Shown here: one piece after another, positions 1-5,726 of the stretch | Numbering within the stretch: position 1 is the first letter of the stretch | Layout: every line of letters starts with the position of its first letter | DNA from: Gammaproteobacteria bacterium | GTDB lineage: Bacteria; Pseudomonadota; Gammaproteobacteria; Eutrophobiales; Eutrophobiaceae | Assembly (NCBI GenBank): GCA_009843675.1 | Contig: VYCZ01000310.1 | Span: 1 to 5,726 of the forward strand | DNA length: 5,726 nt | Direction: 5' to 3' | The notes under the pieces: generated by a model | Seen by the model: only the letters and a program-made list of their open reading frames with translations | Database searches by the model: none | What the model was told of the DNA's origin: nothing | Made by a program: the position numbers and the translations under genes

Positions 1-876
1 CACCAGGGTCGGCGCGGCGTTAATCAGGGTATTCGCCATGGCGATCGACTCCATGGGCGGCGGCGGTTCGCACATCAAGCCGATGTCGAACAGATGATTT
101 GCCTCCTCTTCGGTGGGGAAAACCAGCACATCGGGTATGCCCATCAGGTAGCCTTGATAACGCCAGATATGCATAAAGCCATCCCGCTCTTCAGCGCTGA
201 TCCTCAGTAGCAGCAAACGCCGGATATAGTGCAACACCCGCGCCGAGAATACCGTATTGGCCAGGCCCAGGTGCGCGGCGCTGATGGGCACCCCCCAGGC
301 ATCCGCGTCCCAGTCAGGCTGGGCGGCTATCAGGCGCCGGATTTGCGCGTGCACCAGGCGCAGGCGCACCGTCAGCTTCCAGCCCTCACCCTGCCGTTCG
401 AGACCGCCGGGCAGGAACAGTTCCACCTGGTGCCGGTTGTTCTGTTTCAGCCTGCGCACTCCCTGGTTTCCGTCGAACAGGCGGCCCGTATACAGGAACG
501 ATTTGGCGATGCCGCTGCTGAACCCCTCAATGAGGCCGGCGCCGACCAGCGACGCGGTAAACACATAAGGAAAACGGTAAAAAAGCTCTGAACCGGGCAA
601 GGTTGCTGCAGGGTCGAACCAGTCAGGCGGGGTATCCAGCCGCGTAAAAAACGTCCTCAGAGACTCCGGCGCGTCGCGCATTACGGTCTCGTTCTGCTCC
701 ATGGCGGCCTTGATAAAGTTAGCTGAGTCTTCCTGGCTCAAGGAGGCCATATCGTCAACTACCGGATCTGCGTCAGGGTCTCCAATATTCAAGTGTTGAA
801 CGTAAAGGTTTGCCAGGTCAGGATCAACGCGCCTGGCTTTTTCATAGCCTTCAGTATAATCGGCAGGTATTTGCAT
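1..876 (-). CDS. DUF2236 / MpaB / rubber-oxygenase family protein, 3' end outside window
   Basis: An uninterrupted minus-strand frame of 292 codons starts at ATG 876 and leaves the window without a stop, so the C-terminus is missing. I place it in the DUF2236 family (ER-bound oxygenase MpaB and latex-clearing protein Lcp) from several blocks in the right order: TGRLFDG at 130-136, RRL at 141-143, PGGLERQGEGW at 156-166, RLRLVHAQIRR at 171-181, WDADAWGVPIS at 189-199, ISAEE at 226-230, and WRYQGYLMGIPDVL at 238-251. In the family the R-x-x-H-A-x-x-R block carries the axial heme histidine, here probably His176 flanked by Arg173 and Arg180. A b-type heme oxygenase or related oxidoreductase is therefore likely; the substrate is unknown. 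There is no obvious signal peptide, which argues for a cytoplasmic protein. It begins 41 nt after ispH on the same strand with no terminator between, so co-transcription is likely. The start is uncertain: in-frame GTG 903 is an alternative, and neither start has a well-placed ribosome site. Family assignment is firm, function is not. Confidence 0.83.
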   Translation of the reverse strand, partial: MQIPADYTEGYEKARRVDPDLANLYVQHLNIGDPDADPVVDDMASLSQEDSANFIKAAMEQNETVMRDAPESLRTFFTRLDTPPDWFDPAATLPGSELFYRFPYVFTASLVGAGLIEGFSSGIAKSFLYTGRLFDGNQGVRRLKQNNRHQVELFLPGGLERQGEGWKLTVRLRLVHAQIRRLIAAQPDWDADAWGVPISAAHLGLANTVFSARVLHYIRRLLLLRISAEERDGFMHIWRYQGYLMGIPDVLVFPTEEEANHLFDIGLMCEPPPPMESIAMANTLINAAPTLV

Positions 877-917
877 GTCTGCGTGTGTCGGGGCTCCGGG
901 CACGCGTCGGCAATAAA

Positions 918-1880
918 TCAGGCCTGCCCGCTCTTCACCGCGTCTGCATAAAGTTCACGCGGCAATGAAAACACCACGCTTTCCTGTATCCCCGGCGCTT
1001 CCGTCACATTGTCGATGCCCCAGTGCTTCAACTTTTCAACAACCTCTTCGACCAGGACTTCCGGCGCAGAGGCGCCCGCTGTCACGCCGATATTGCTCTT
1101 GCCTTCCAGCCATTCCCGCCGGATTTCTGTAACGTTATCTATCAGGTAGGCAGGCACTCCTTTCTTCTGGGAGATCTCCATCAGGCGGGTGGAATTTGAG
1201 CTGTTCTGCGATCCGACCACCAGGATCAAATCACACTCGCCGGTCAGTTTCTTGACCGCGTCCTGACGGTTTTGCGTGGCATAACAGATATCCTCTTTTT
1301 TCGGCCCGACGATCTTAGGGAAGCGCAACCGCAAGGCATCTATTACTTCAGAGGTATCGTCCACGGACAAGGTGGTCTGTGTGACGAACGCAAGAAAATC
1401 CGGATTTTTTACTTCCATTTTTTCAACATCCTCAACCGACTCCACCAGGTACATGGCGCCGTCGCCGTTCCTGGAGCGATATTGACCCAGGGTGCCTTCC
1501 ACTTCCGGGTGTCCCGCATGGCCGATGAGGATACATTCCCTGCCCTCATCCTGGTAGCGGCCCACTTCCATATGCACTTTCGTTACCAGCGGGCAGATAG
1601 CGTCGAAGACCCGCAAATTCCTGCGCACGGCCTCTTCCCGCACTGCCTTGGAGACCCCGTGGGCACTGAATATGACCACTGATTCGTCCGGGACCTCGTC
1701 CAGTTCATTGACGAAAACCGCGCCCTTTTCCCGCAGGGTTTCTACCACGTATTTGTTGTGGACCACTTCATGACGCACGTAGACCGGCATGCCGAATAAC
1801 TTCAGCGCGCGCTCAACGATCTCAATGGCACGGTCAACGCCGGCGCAGAAGCCCCGGGGATTGGCAAGAGTAATCTGCAT
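918..1880 (-). CDS. ispH: 4-hydroxy-3-methylbut-2-enyl diphosphate reductase (IspH/LytB)
   Basis: Last enzyme of the MEP pathway. It reductively dehydroxylates HMBPP to IPP and DMAPP in the cytoplasm, using a [4Fe-4S] cluster and electrons from flavodoxin or ferredoxin. The 320-residue protein is full length. The three cluster cysteines are present: Cys12 in the N-terminal [12 protein letters not shown] block, Cys96 in [10 protein letters not shown], and Cys199 in [11 protein letters not shown]. Substrate and proton-relay residues match the E. coli enzyme: His41 (EVVHN), His74 (FSAHGVS), His124 and Glu126 ([11 protein letters not shown]), Thr167 (FVTQTTLS), Ser227, Ser228 and Asn229 (SQNSSNS), and Ser271 (GASAPE). 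Residues after about 190 are offset by two from E. coli numbering. Start ATG 1880 gives the canonical LANPRGFC beginning; no strong Shine-Dalgarno sequence precedes it. It follows lspA by 52 nt and is followed after 41 nt by the oxygenase-family gene. All key residues are intact, so an active enzyme is expected. Confidence 0.98.
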   Translation of the reverse strand: MQITLANPRGFCAGVDRAIEIVERALKLFGMPVYVRHEVVHNKYVVETLREKGAVFVNELDEVPDESVVIFSAHGVSKAVREEAVRRNLRVFDAICPLVTKVHMEVGRYQDEGRECILIGHAGHPEVEGTLGQYRSRNGDGAMYLVESVEDVEKMEVKNPDFLAFVTQTTLSVDDTSEVIDALRLRFPKIVGPKKEDICYATQNRQDAVKKLTGECDLILVVGSQNSSNSTRLMEISQKKGVPAYLIDNVTEIRREWLEGKSNIGVTAGASAPEVLVEEVVEKLKHWGIDNVTEAPGIQESVVFSLPRELYADAVKSGQA

Positions 1881-1913
1881 CTGACTATAACCGGGTAATT
1901 AAAATAGCGGCAT

Positions 1914-1919
1914 ATTATA
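1914..1919 (-). promoter_or_regulatory. candidate -10 element in the lspA-ispH gap
   Basis: The minus strand reads a perfect TATAAT here, within a short AT-rich gap that contrasts with the surrounding GC-rich genes. A transcript from it would start near 1907 and have a leader of about 27 nt before the ispH ATG. No convincing -35 hexamer lies 16-18 nt upstream (the positions read roughly GAGACC), and there is no TGn extension. TTGAGG at 1936-1931 is only 11 nt away, too close to pair with it. This could be a weak internal promoter giving ispH some independence, or a chance AT-rich match. Confidence 0.33.
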
Positions 1920-1932
1920 CACCTTTTATGCC

Positions 1933-2400
1933 TCAAGGTCTCCTGAATGCATCCAGGATCAACAGCAATGCCCCGACCGTGATGGCGGAATCAGCAATAT
2001 TGAACACCGGCCATGACCACTTGTCGTAATAGACCTCAATGAAATCAATGACGTAGCCGTATTGCAGCCGGTCCCACAGGTTGCCGGCAGCCCCGCCGAT
2101 AACCAGGGCCAGGGCGCAGGCAAGCAATGCGCGGCCGGCCGGCAGACGCGCCAGCCAGACCAGCAGGACAACGCTGATGACCGTGGTCAATACGATGAAG
2201 AAGTAACGCTGCCAGCCGCCCGCGTCCCGCAGGAAGCTGAAGGCGGCGCCGGGATTGTGCACCAAGGTCAGGTTGAAACCCGGAAATACCGGGTGCGACT
2301 GGTTCAACGTCAGCCACTGTACGGCTACGGACTTGGTCACCTGGTCGAGGACAATGACCAGCAGTGTGAGCCAGAGCCAGTTGAAATTCGAAACTTTCAT
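1933..2400 (-). CDS. lspA: Lipoprotein signal peptidase (signal peptidase II)
   Basis: Inner-membrane aspartyl protease that removes the signal peptide from diacylglyceryl-prolipoproteins after Lgt has modified the lipobox cysteine. At 155 residues it has normal family length. Four hydrophobic segments are visible, at roughly 8-26, 66-84, 90-106 and 134-150. Conserved blocks in order are LDQVTK (18-23), the VHNPGAAFS block (47-55), GGAAGNLWDR (102-111), GYVIDFIEVY (115-124) and FNIADSAI (133-140). The catalytic aspartates should be Asp119 and Asp137, with Asn107, Arg111 and Asn134 among the conserved supporting residues. Its ATG shares one base with the ileS TGA (TGATG). No Shine-Dalgarno sequence is evident in the preceding bases, so translation probably depends on ribosomes finishing ileS. 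The ileS-lspA pairing is common in Gammaproteobacteria, but the usual fkpB after lspA is not present. Confidence 0.97.
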   Translation of the reverse strand: MKVSNFNWLWLTLLVIVLDQVTKSVAVQWLTLNQSHPVFPGFNLTLVHNPGAAFSFLRDAGGWQRYFFIVLTTVISVVLLVWLARLPAGRALLACALALVIGGAAGNLWDRLQYGYVIDFIEVYYDKWSWPVFNIADSAITVGALLLILDAFRRP

Positions 2401-2402
2401 CA
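2398..2402 (-). other. ileS stop / lspA start overlap (TGATG)
   Basis: The ileS TGA (2402-2400) and the lspA ATG (2400-2398) share an A. The bases just upstream on the minus strand are pyrimidine-rich (GTTTTTCCTG) and offer no purine-rich ribosome site. This combination is the usual signature of stop-start reinitiation, so LspA output is inferred to follow IleS translation. Confidence 0.8.
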
Positions 2403-5213
2403 GGAAAAACGGCGGGTCTCACCGGCGCCGTCGACGTTGAGCACGCAGCGGCCGCATAACTCCGGGTGCGCCGGGTCAACGCCGATATCCTCACAGCGGT
2501 GCCAGCAGCGCACACATTTGCCGTGTGTCGAAGCCGTTACCTTTATCCATAGTCCGTCCAGTTCACTCTGCCGGGCGTCATCCGGCCGCTCCGAACCTGC
2601 ATGGACATCCGCACGGGAGGTAATAAAGATATAGCGCAACTCATTTCCGGGGTAATCCAGGTCGCCCCTGAGCTTGTCGTTACAGTACAGTTCGACTTCC
2701 GCGTCCAGGGACGAACCGATAGCGCCTTCCGTGCGCAGACGTTCCAGTTCCCTGCTGATCTCTTCACGCGCCTTGATGACGCCGGACCAGTGATCTGAAA
2801 CCCTCACGTCCGGAATGTCCCCGTACCACTCTTCCAGGAAGACGGATTCACTGCGCCGGCCAGGCAGGTGCTGCCAGATTTCATCGGCCGTGAAACTCAG
2901 CACCGGCGCCAGCCAGCGCACAAAAGCCCCGGCGATATGGTACAGGGCGGTCTGTGCCGAGCGCCGCGGCAGGCTGTCCCGCTGCAGGGTATACATGCGA
3001 TCCTTGATGATATCCAGGTAGAAACTTCCCAATGTCACGACACAGTAATGATGCAGCTTCTGGTAAATCAGGTGGAACTGGAACTCGCCGTAAGCCCGAA
3101 TAATCTCTTCCTGCAACCTGGTGGTTTCAACCAGCACCCACTTGTCCAGTTCCAGCAGGTCTCCGGCAGGCACACAATCGGTGTCCGGGTCAAACCGGTC
3201 CAGGTTTGCCAACAGGTAACGGGCAGTATTGCGGATACGGCGATAGGCGTCGGACATACGTTTCAGGATCTCATCAGACACGTTCATCTCGCCCCGGTAG
3301 TCCGTGGCCGAAACCCATAACCTGAGGATATCTGCGCCCAGGGTCTGCATGACCTTCTGCGGCGCTATGACGTTGCCCAGGGACTTGGACATCTTCATGC
3401 CCTTGGCATCAACGGTGAAACCGTGGGTCAGTACGCCGCGGTAGGGAGCTTGCCTGTTGATCCCGACGGAAGTCAATAATGAGGACTGGAACCAGCCCCG
3501 GTGCTGATCCGACCCCTCGAGATAGAGGTCGGCGGGGAAGTCCAGTCTTTCATCACGCCCCAGCACGGTGGCGTGAGTAACCCCCGAATCAAACCATACG
3601 TCCAGTATATCCGTTACTTTCCGGTAACGTTCCGCGTCCGCGCCGAGCAACTCTGCGGCATCGAGTTCAAACCAGGCATCGATACCCGTCTCCTCTATCT
3701 TTTGCGCGGAGGCCTCGATCAGGCGCGGTGTGTCGGGGTGCAACTCATCCGTTTCCCTGTCAACGAATACCGCTATCGGTACGCCCCAGGTGCGTTGCCG
3801 GGAAATACACCAGTCGCTGCGCTCGCTGACCATGTCATGGATACGCTGGCGGCCCCAGTCGGGCGTCCAGTGCACCTGGCTGATCGCTTTCACGGCGCCG
3901 GAGCGTAACCCCTGCGCATCCATACTGAAAAACCACTGGGGCGTGGTGCGGAAGATGACCGGGGATTTGTGCCGCCAGCAATGGGGATAACTGTGCCGCA
4001 CCGTGGTTTCAACCAGCAGTCTTTTCCTGTCGATGAGCACCTCAATGATATGGGAGTTGGCCTTGAACACATGCTCACCGGCAAACAGTTCCGTATCCTC
4101 CCGGAAACAGCCGTTATCGGCTACCGGGTTGGTTACGGGCAGGCCGTACTGCATACCCACGTTATAATCATCCACGCCGTGTCCCGGAGAGGTATGGACG
4201 GCGCCGGTGCCGGTTTCCAGGGTTACATGATTGCCAAGGACTACCGGGACATGATAATCATAGAACGGGTGTTGCAACTGCACACCCTCGAGTTGCGTAC
4301 CCTTCAGTGAAACCAGGATTCGGTAATCCTCCATGCCGTAACGATGCAGGGCCGAAACCGCCAGTTTCTCTGCAAGGATCAACCGTTCCCGGCCGCGTTG
4401 TGATTCGCATTGCACGACCACGTAATCTAATTCAGGATTAAGGGCCACCGCCTGGTTGGCCGGCAGGGTCCAGGGCGTGGTCGTCCAGATAACCAGGGAC
4501 AAACCGCCATCTCCCCGGTCGCCGCCCTGTAGCGTTGCGGCGCTGAAGACGGCCTCTTCATCGATGACGGGAAAACACACGTCTATTCCCGGAGACTGTT
4601 TGTCGATATATTCGACCTCCGCCTCCGCCAGGGCCGAAGAACAGTCCATACACCAGTAAACGGGCTTGAAGCCCTGGACCAGATGCCCGGCTTCGATCAT
4701 TTTACCCAGCGCCCGCACGATATCGGCTTCGGTGCGGTAATTCATGGTCAGGTAAGGCGTATCCCAGTCCCCCAGTACTCCCAGGCGTTCAAAATCCGCC
4801 CTCTGCCTGCCTATCTGTTTCTGTGCGTACTCGCGGCAGGCATCGCGGAACGCGCGCGCCTCGACCCGGACCCCGGCCTTGCCGATTTTCTTTTCCACCT
4901 GGTGCTCGATGGGCAGGCCGTGGCAATCCCAACCGGGCACATAAGGACAATCATAGCCATCCAGGCTGTGCGATTTGATGATGATATCTTTCAGTATCTT
5001 GTTGACGGCATGACCCAGGTGGATATCGCCGTTGGCGTACGGCGGGCCGTCGTGGAGGATATACTTGTCCCGCCCTGCCCTGAGTTGGCGGACACGGGCA
5101 TAAATATCCTGTTCCTGCCAGCGCCGCAGCATTTCAGGCTCGCGCTGCGCCAGGTTGCCCTTCATGGGAAAGTCCGTTCTCGGCAGTGTCAGGGTGTCTT
5201 TATAATCCGCCAT
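2400..5213 (-). CDS. ileS: Isoleucyl-tRNA synthetase
   Basis: Class I aminoacyl-tRNA synthetase that charges tRNA-Ile with isoleucine and hydrolyses mischarged valine. The 937-residue protein is about the length of E. coli IleS (938). The ATP-binding HIGH motif appears as HLGH at 65-68 after DGPPYANGDI, and KMSKS is at 607-611. The CP1 editing domain shows TTTPWTLPAN (244-253) and GTGAVHTSPGHGVDDY (335-350), with His340 and Asp349 at the positions of E. coli His333 and Asp342. Further catalytic-core blocks are WCISRQRTWGVPI (468-480), DVWFDSG (538-544) and GSDQHRGWFQSS (567-578). The C-terminal zinc-binding domain has the cysteine pairs Cys900/Cys903 and Cys920/Cys923, marking the E. coli-like bacterial type. 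Start ATG 5213 gives an N-terminus of family length. It lies 6 nt after the ribF stop, with only a weak AAGG about 10 nt upstream. The stop overlaps lspA. Nothing suggests damage or transfer. Confidence 0.99.
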   Translation of the reverse strand: MADYKDTLTLPRTDFPMKGNLAQREPEMLRRWQEQDIYARVRQLRAGRDKYILHDGPPYANGDIHLGHAVNKILKDIIIKSHSLDGYDCPYVPGWDCHGLPIEHQVEKKIGKAGVRVEARAFRDACREYAQKQIGRQRADFERLGVLGDWDTPYLTMNYRTEADIVRALGKMIEAGHLVQGFKPVYWCMDCSSALAEAEVEYIDKQSPGIDVCFPVIDEEAVFSAATLQGGDRGDGGLSLVIWTTTPWTLPANQAVALNPELDYVVVQCESQRGRERLILAEKLAVSALHRYGMEDYRILVSLKGTQLEGVQLQHPFYDYHVPVVLGNHVTLETGTGAVHTSPGHGVDDYNVGMQYGLPVTNPVADNGCFREDTELFAGEHVFKANSHIIEVLIDRKRLLVETTVRHSYPHCWRHKSPVIFRTTPQWFFSMDAQGLRSGAVKAISQVHWTPDWGRQRIHDMVSERSDWCISRQRTWGVPIAVFVDRETDELHPDTPRLIEASAQKIEETGIDAWFELDAAELLGADAERYRKVTDILDVWFDSGVTHATVLGRDERLDFPADLYLEGSDQHRGWFQSSLLTSVGINRQAPYRGVLTHGFTVDAKGMKMSKSLGNVIAPQKVMQTLGADILRLWVSATDYRGEMNVSDEILKRMSDAYRRIRNTARYLLANLDRFDPDTDCVPAGDLLELDKWVLVETTRLQEEIIRAYGEFQFHLIYQKLHHYCVVTLGSFYLDIIKDRMYTLQRDSLPRRSAQTALYHIAGAFVRWLAPVLSFTADEIWQHLPGRRSESVFLEEWYGDIPDVRVSDHWSGVIKAREEISRELERLRTEGAIGSSLDAEVELYCNDKLRGDLDYPGNELRYIFITSRADVHAGSERPDDARQSELDGLWIKVTASTHGKCVRCWHRCEDIGVDPAHPELCGRCVLNVDGAGETRRFS

Positions 5214-5219
5214 GTTTCA

Positions 5220-5726
5220 TCAGCCTTGACTTTCCGGATTGAGTCCGTTGAAAAACTCCCTGGCTGTTCTGATATCCGCCGCGATCTGGACCACCAGTTC
5301 GTCTATCGAGGAGAATTTGCGCTCATCACGCAAGCGCTTGAAAAATTCGACGCTGATATGCCTGCCGTAAATCATCTTATCGAAGTCAAACAGGTGCGCT
5401 TCCAGCAACAGTTTCTTTTCCTCAAACACCGGGCGCGTGCCAAGGTTGGCGACCCCCAGGTGCGTTGTTTCATCGGCGCCTTTCACGCTCACCGCGAACA
5501 CCCCCCGTAACGGGACTGCCCGTTTGCTGAGATTGATGTTTGCCGTCGGAAAACCCAGCTGGCGTCCCCGTTTGGCGCCGTGTACGACGCGCCCGCTGAT
5601 ACTGAAATAGCGGCCCAGCAGCAACTGCGCCTCCTCAAAGCGGCTTTCCTGCAAGCGTTCACGAATGATGCTGCTGCTCCCCCGGTCGCCGTCGAGCCTG
5701 TGGGTCTCGGTCAGGATCACGTCGAA
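5220..5726 (-). CDS. ribF: Bifunctional riboflavin kinase/FMN adenylyltransferase, C-terminal part
   Basis: Phosphorylates riboflavin to FMN and adenylates FMN to FAD in the cytoplasm. Only the last 168 residues are in the window; the N-terminal adenylyltransferase domain lies beyond the right edge, so the GTG at 5720 is an internal valine codon and not a start. The visible part begins at the end of the adenylyltransferase domain, with the GSSSIIRERL stretch corresponding to the family's ISSTxIR motif. The riboflavin kinase domain follows: SGRVVHGAKRGRQLGFPTAN contains the diagnostic GFPTAN, then GVFAVSV, GVANLGTRP, and LEAHLFDFDKMIYGRHISVE with the conserved LExHLxDF pattern and its acidic residue. 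The protein ends in a family-typical TAREFF segment (ATG-distal end, stop TGA 5222-5220). It is the first gene visible in the transcription unit and is followed 6 nt later by ileS, the standard gammaproteobacterial pairing. Confidence 0.96.
   Translation of the reverse strand, partial: FDVILTETHRLDGDRGSSSIIRERLQESRFEEAQLLLGRYFSISGRVVHGAKRGRQLGFPTANINLSKRAVPLRGVFAVSVKGADETTHLGVANLGTRPVFEEKKLLLEAHLFDFDKMIYGRHISVEFFKRLRDERKFSSIDELVVQIAADIRTAREFFNGLNPESQG

Noticed and set aside
229..591. Two overlapping plus-strand frames at the left end (120 and 103 codons)
   Set aside because: They sit opposite the oxygenase-family frame, whose conserved motifs continue without interruption through this stretch; the plus-strand translations resemble nothing.
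901..903. GTG as the start of the oxygenase-family gene
   Set aside because: It is in frame and would add nine residues, but it has no ribosome site upstream and the added residues carry no family feature. ATG 876 is preferred, without certainty.
877..917. Possible terminator between ispH and the oxygenase-family gene
   Set aside because: The minus strand is GC-rich here, but I see no stable inverted repeat followed by a T-run.
2045..2515. 156-codon minus-strand frame overlapping lspA and ileS in another frame
   Set aside because: Same-strand alternate frame across two conserved genes; the Arg/Ala-rich product has no motifs.
2062..2634. 190-codon plus-strand frame opposite lspA and the ileS 3' end
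   Set aside because: Antisense shadow; low-complexity Gln/Arg/Pro-rich translation with no family features.
4683..5510. 275-codon open frame on the plus strand across the ileS-ribF junction
   Set aside because: It lies wholly antisense to two confidently identified conserved genes, shows no recognisable domain, and is explained by GC-rich codon structure on the opposite strand.

Overview
The window looks like a chromosomal housekeeping segment from a gammaproteobacterium. The gene order ribF-ileS-lspA-ispH is typical of that class, all genes lie on the minus strand, and IleS is the roughly 938-residue, zinc-binding bacterial form seen in E. coli. Base composition is moderately GC-rich by eye. 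I cannot name a genus from the sequence.

Layout, read in the direction of transcription (high to low coordinates): the C-terminal half of bifunctional RibF (FAD/FMN synthesis) enters at the right edge (5726-5220). After a 6-nt gap comes complete isoleucyl-tRNA synthetase (5213-2400). Its stop codon overlaps the start of lspA (lipoprotein signal peptidase, 2400-1933) in a TGATG junction. A 52-nt AT-rich gap with a good -10-like hexamer precedes ispH (last enzyme of the MEP isoprenoid pathway, 1880-918). Forty-one nt further on begins a gene for a DUF2236/MpaB/rubber-oxygenase-family protein, which runs off the left edge (876-1). No RNA genes, mobile elements, CRISPR arrays or clear terminators were found, and no gene-free stretch exceeds about 52 nt.

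The four named genes are unrelated in pathway (flavin cofactors, tRNA charging, lipoprotein maturation, isoprenoid precursors) and seem to be held together as a conserved growth-linked transcription unit. Two departures from the E. coli-type arrangement stand out. The FKBP-type prolyl isomerase gene fkpB, found between lspA and ispH in E. coli, is absent. The gene after ispH encodes a probable heme oxygenase-family protein whose characterised relatives cleave polyisoprene or prenyl side chains. That makes its position after an isoprenoid-synthesis gene suggestive, although a functional link is only inference. Most of the window is ordinary; the oxygenase-family gene is the part worth a second look.
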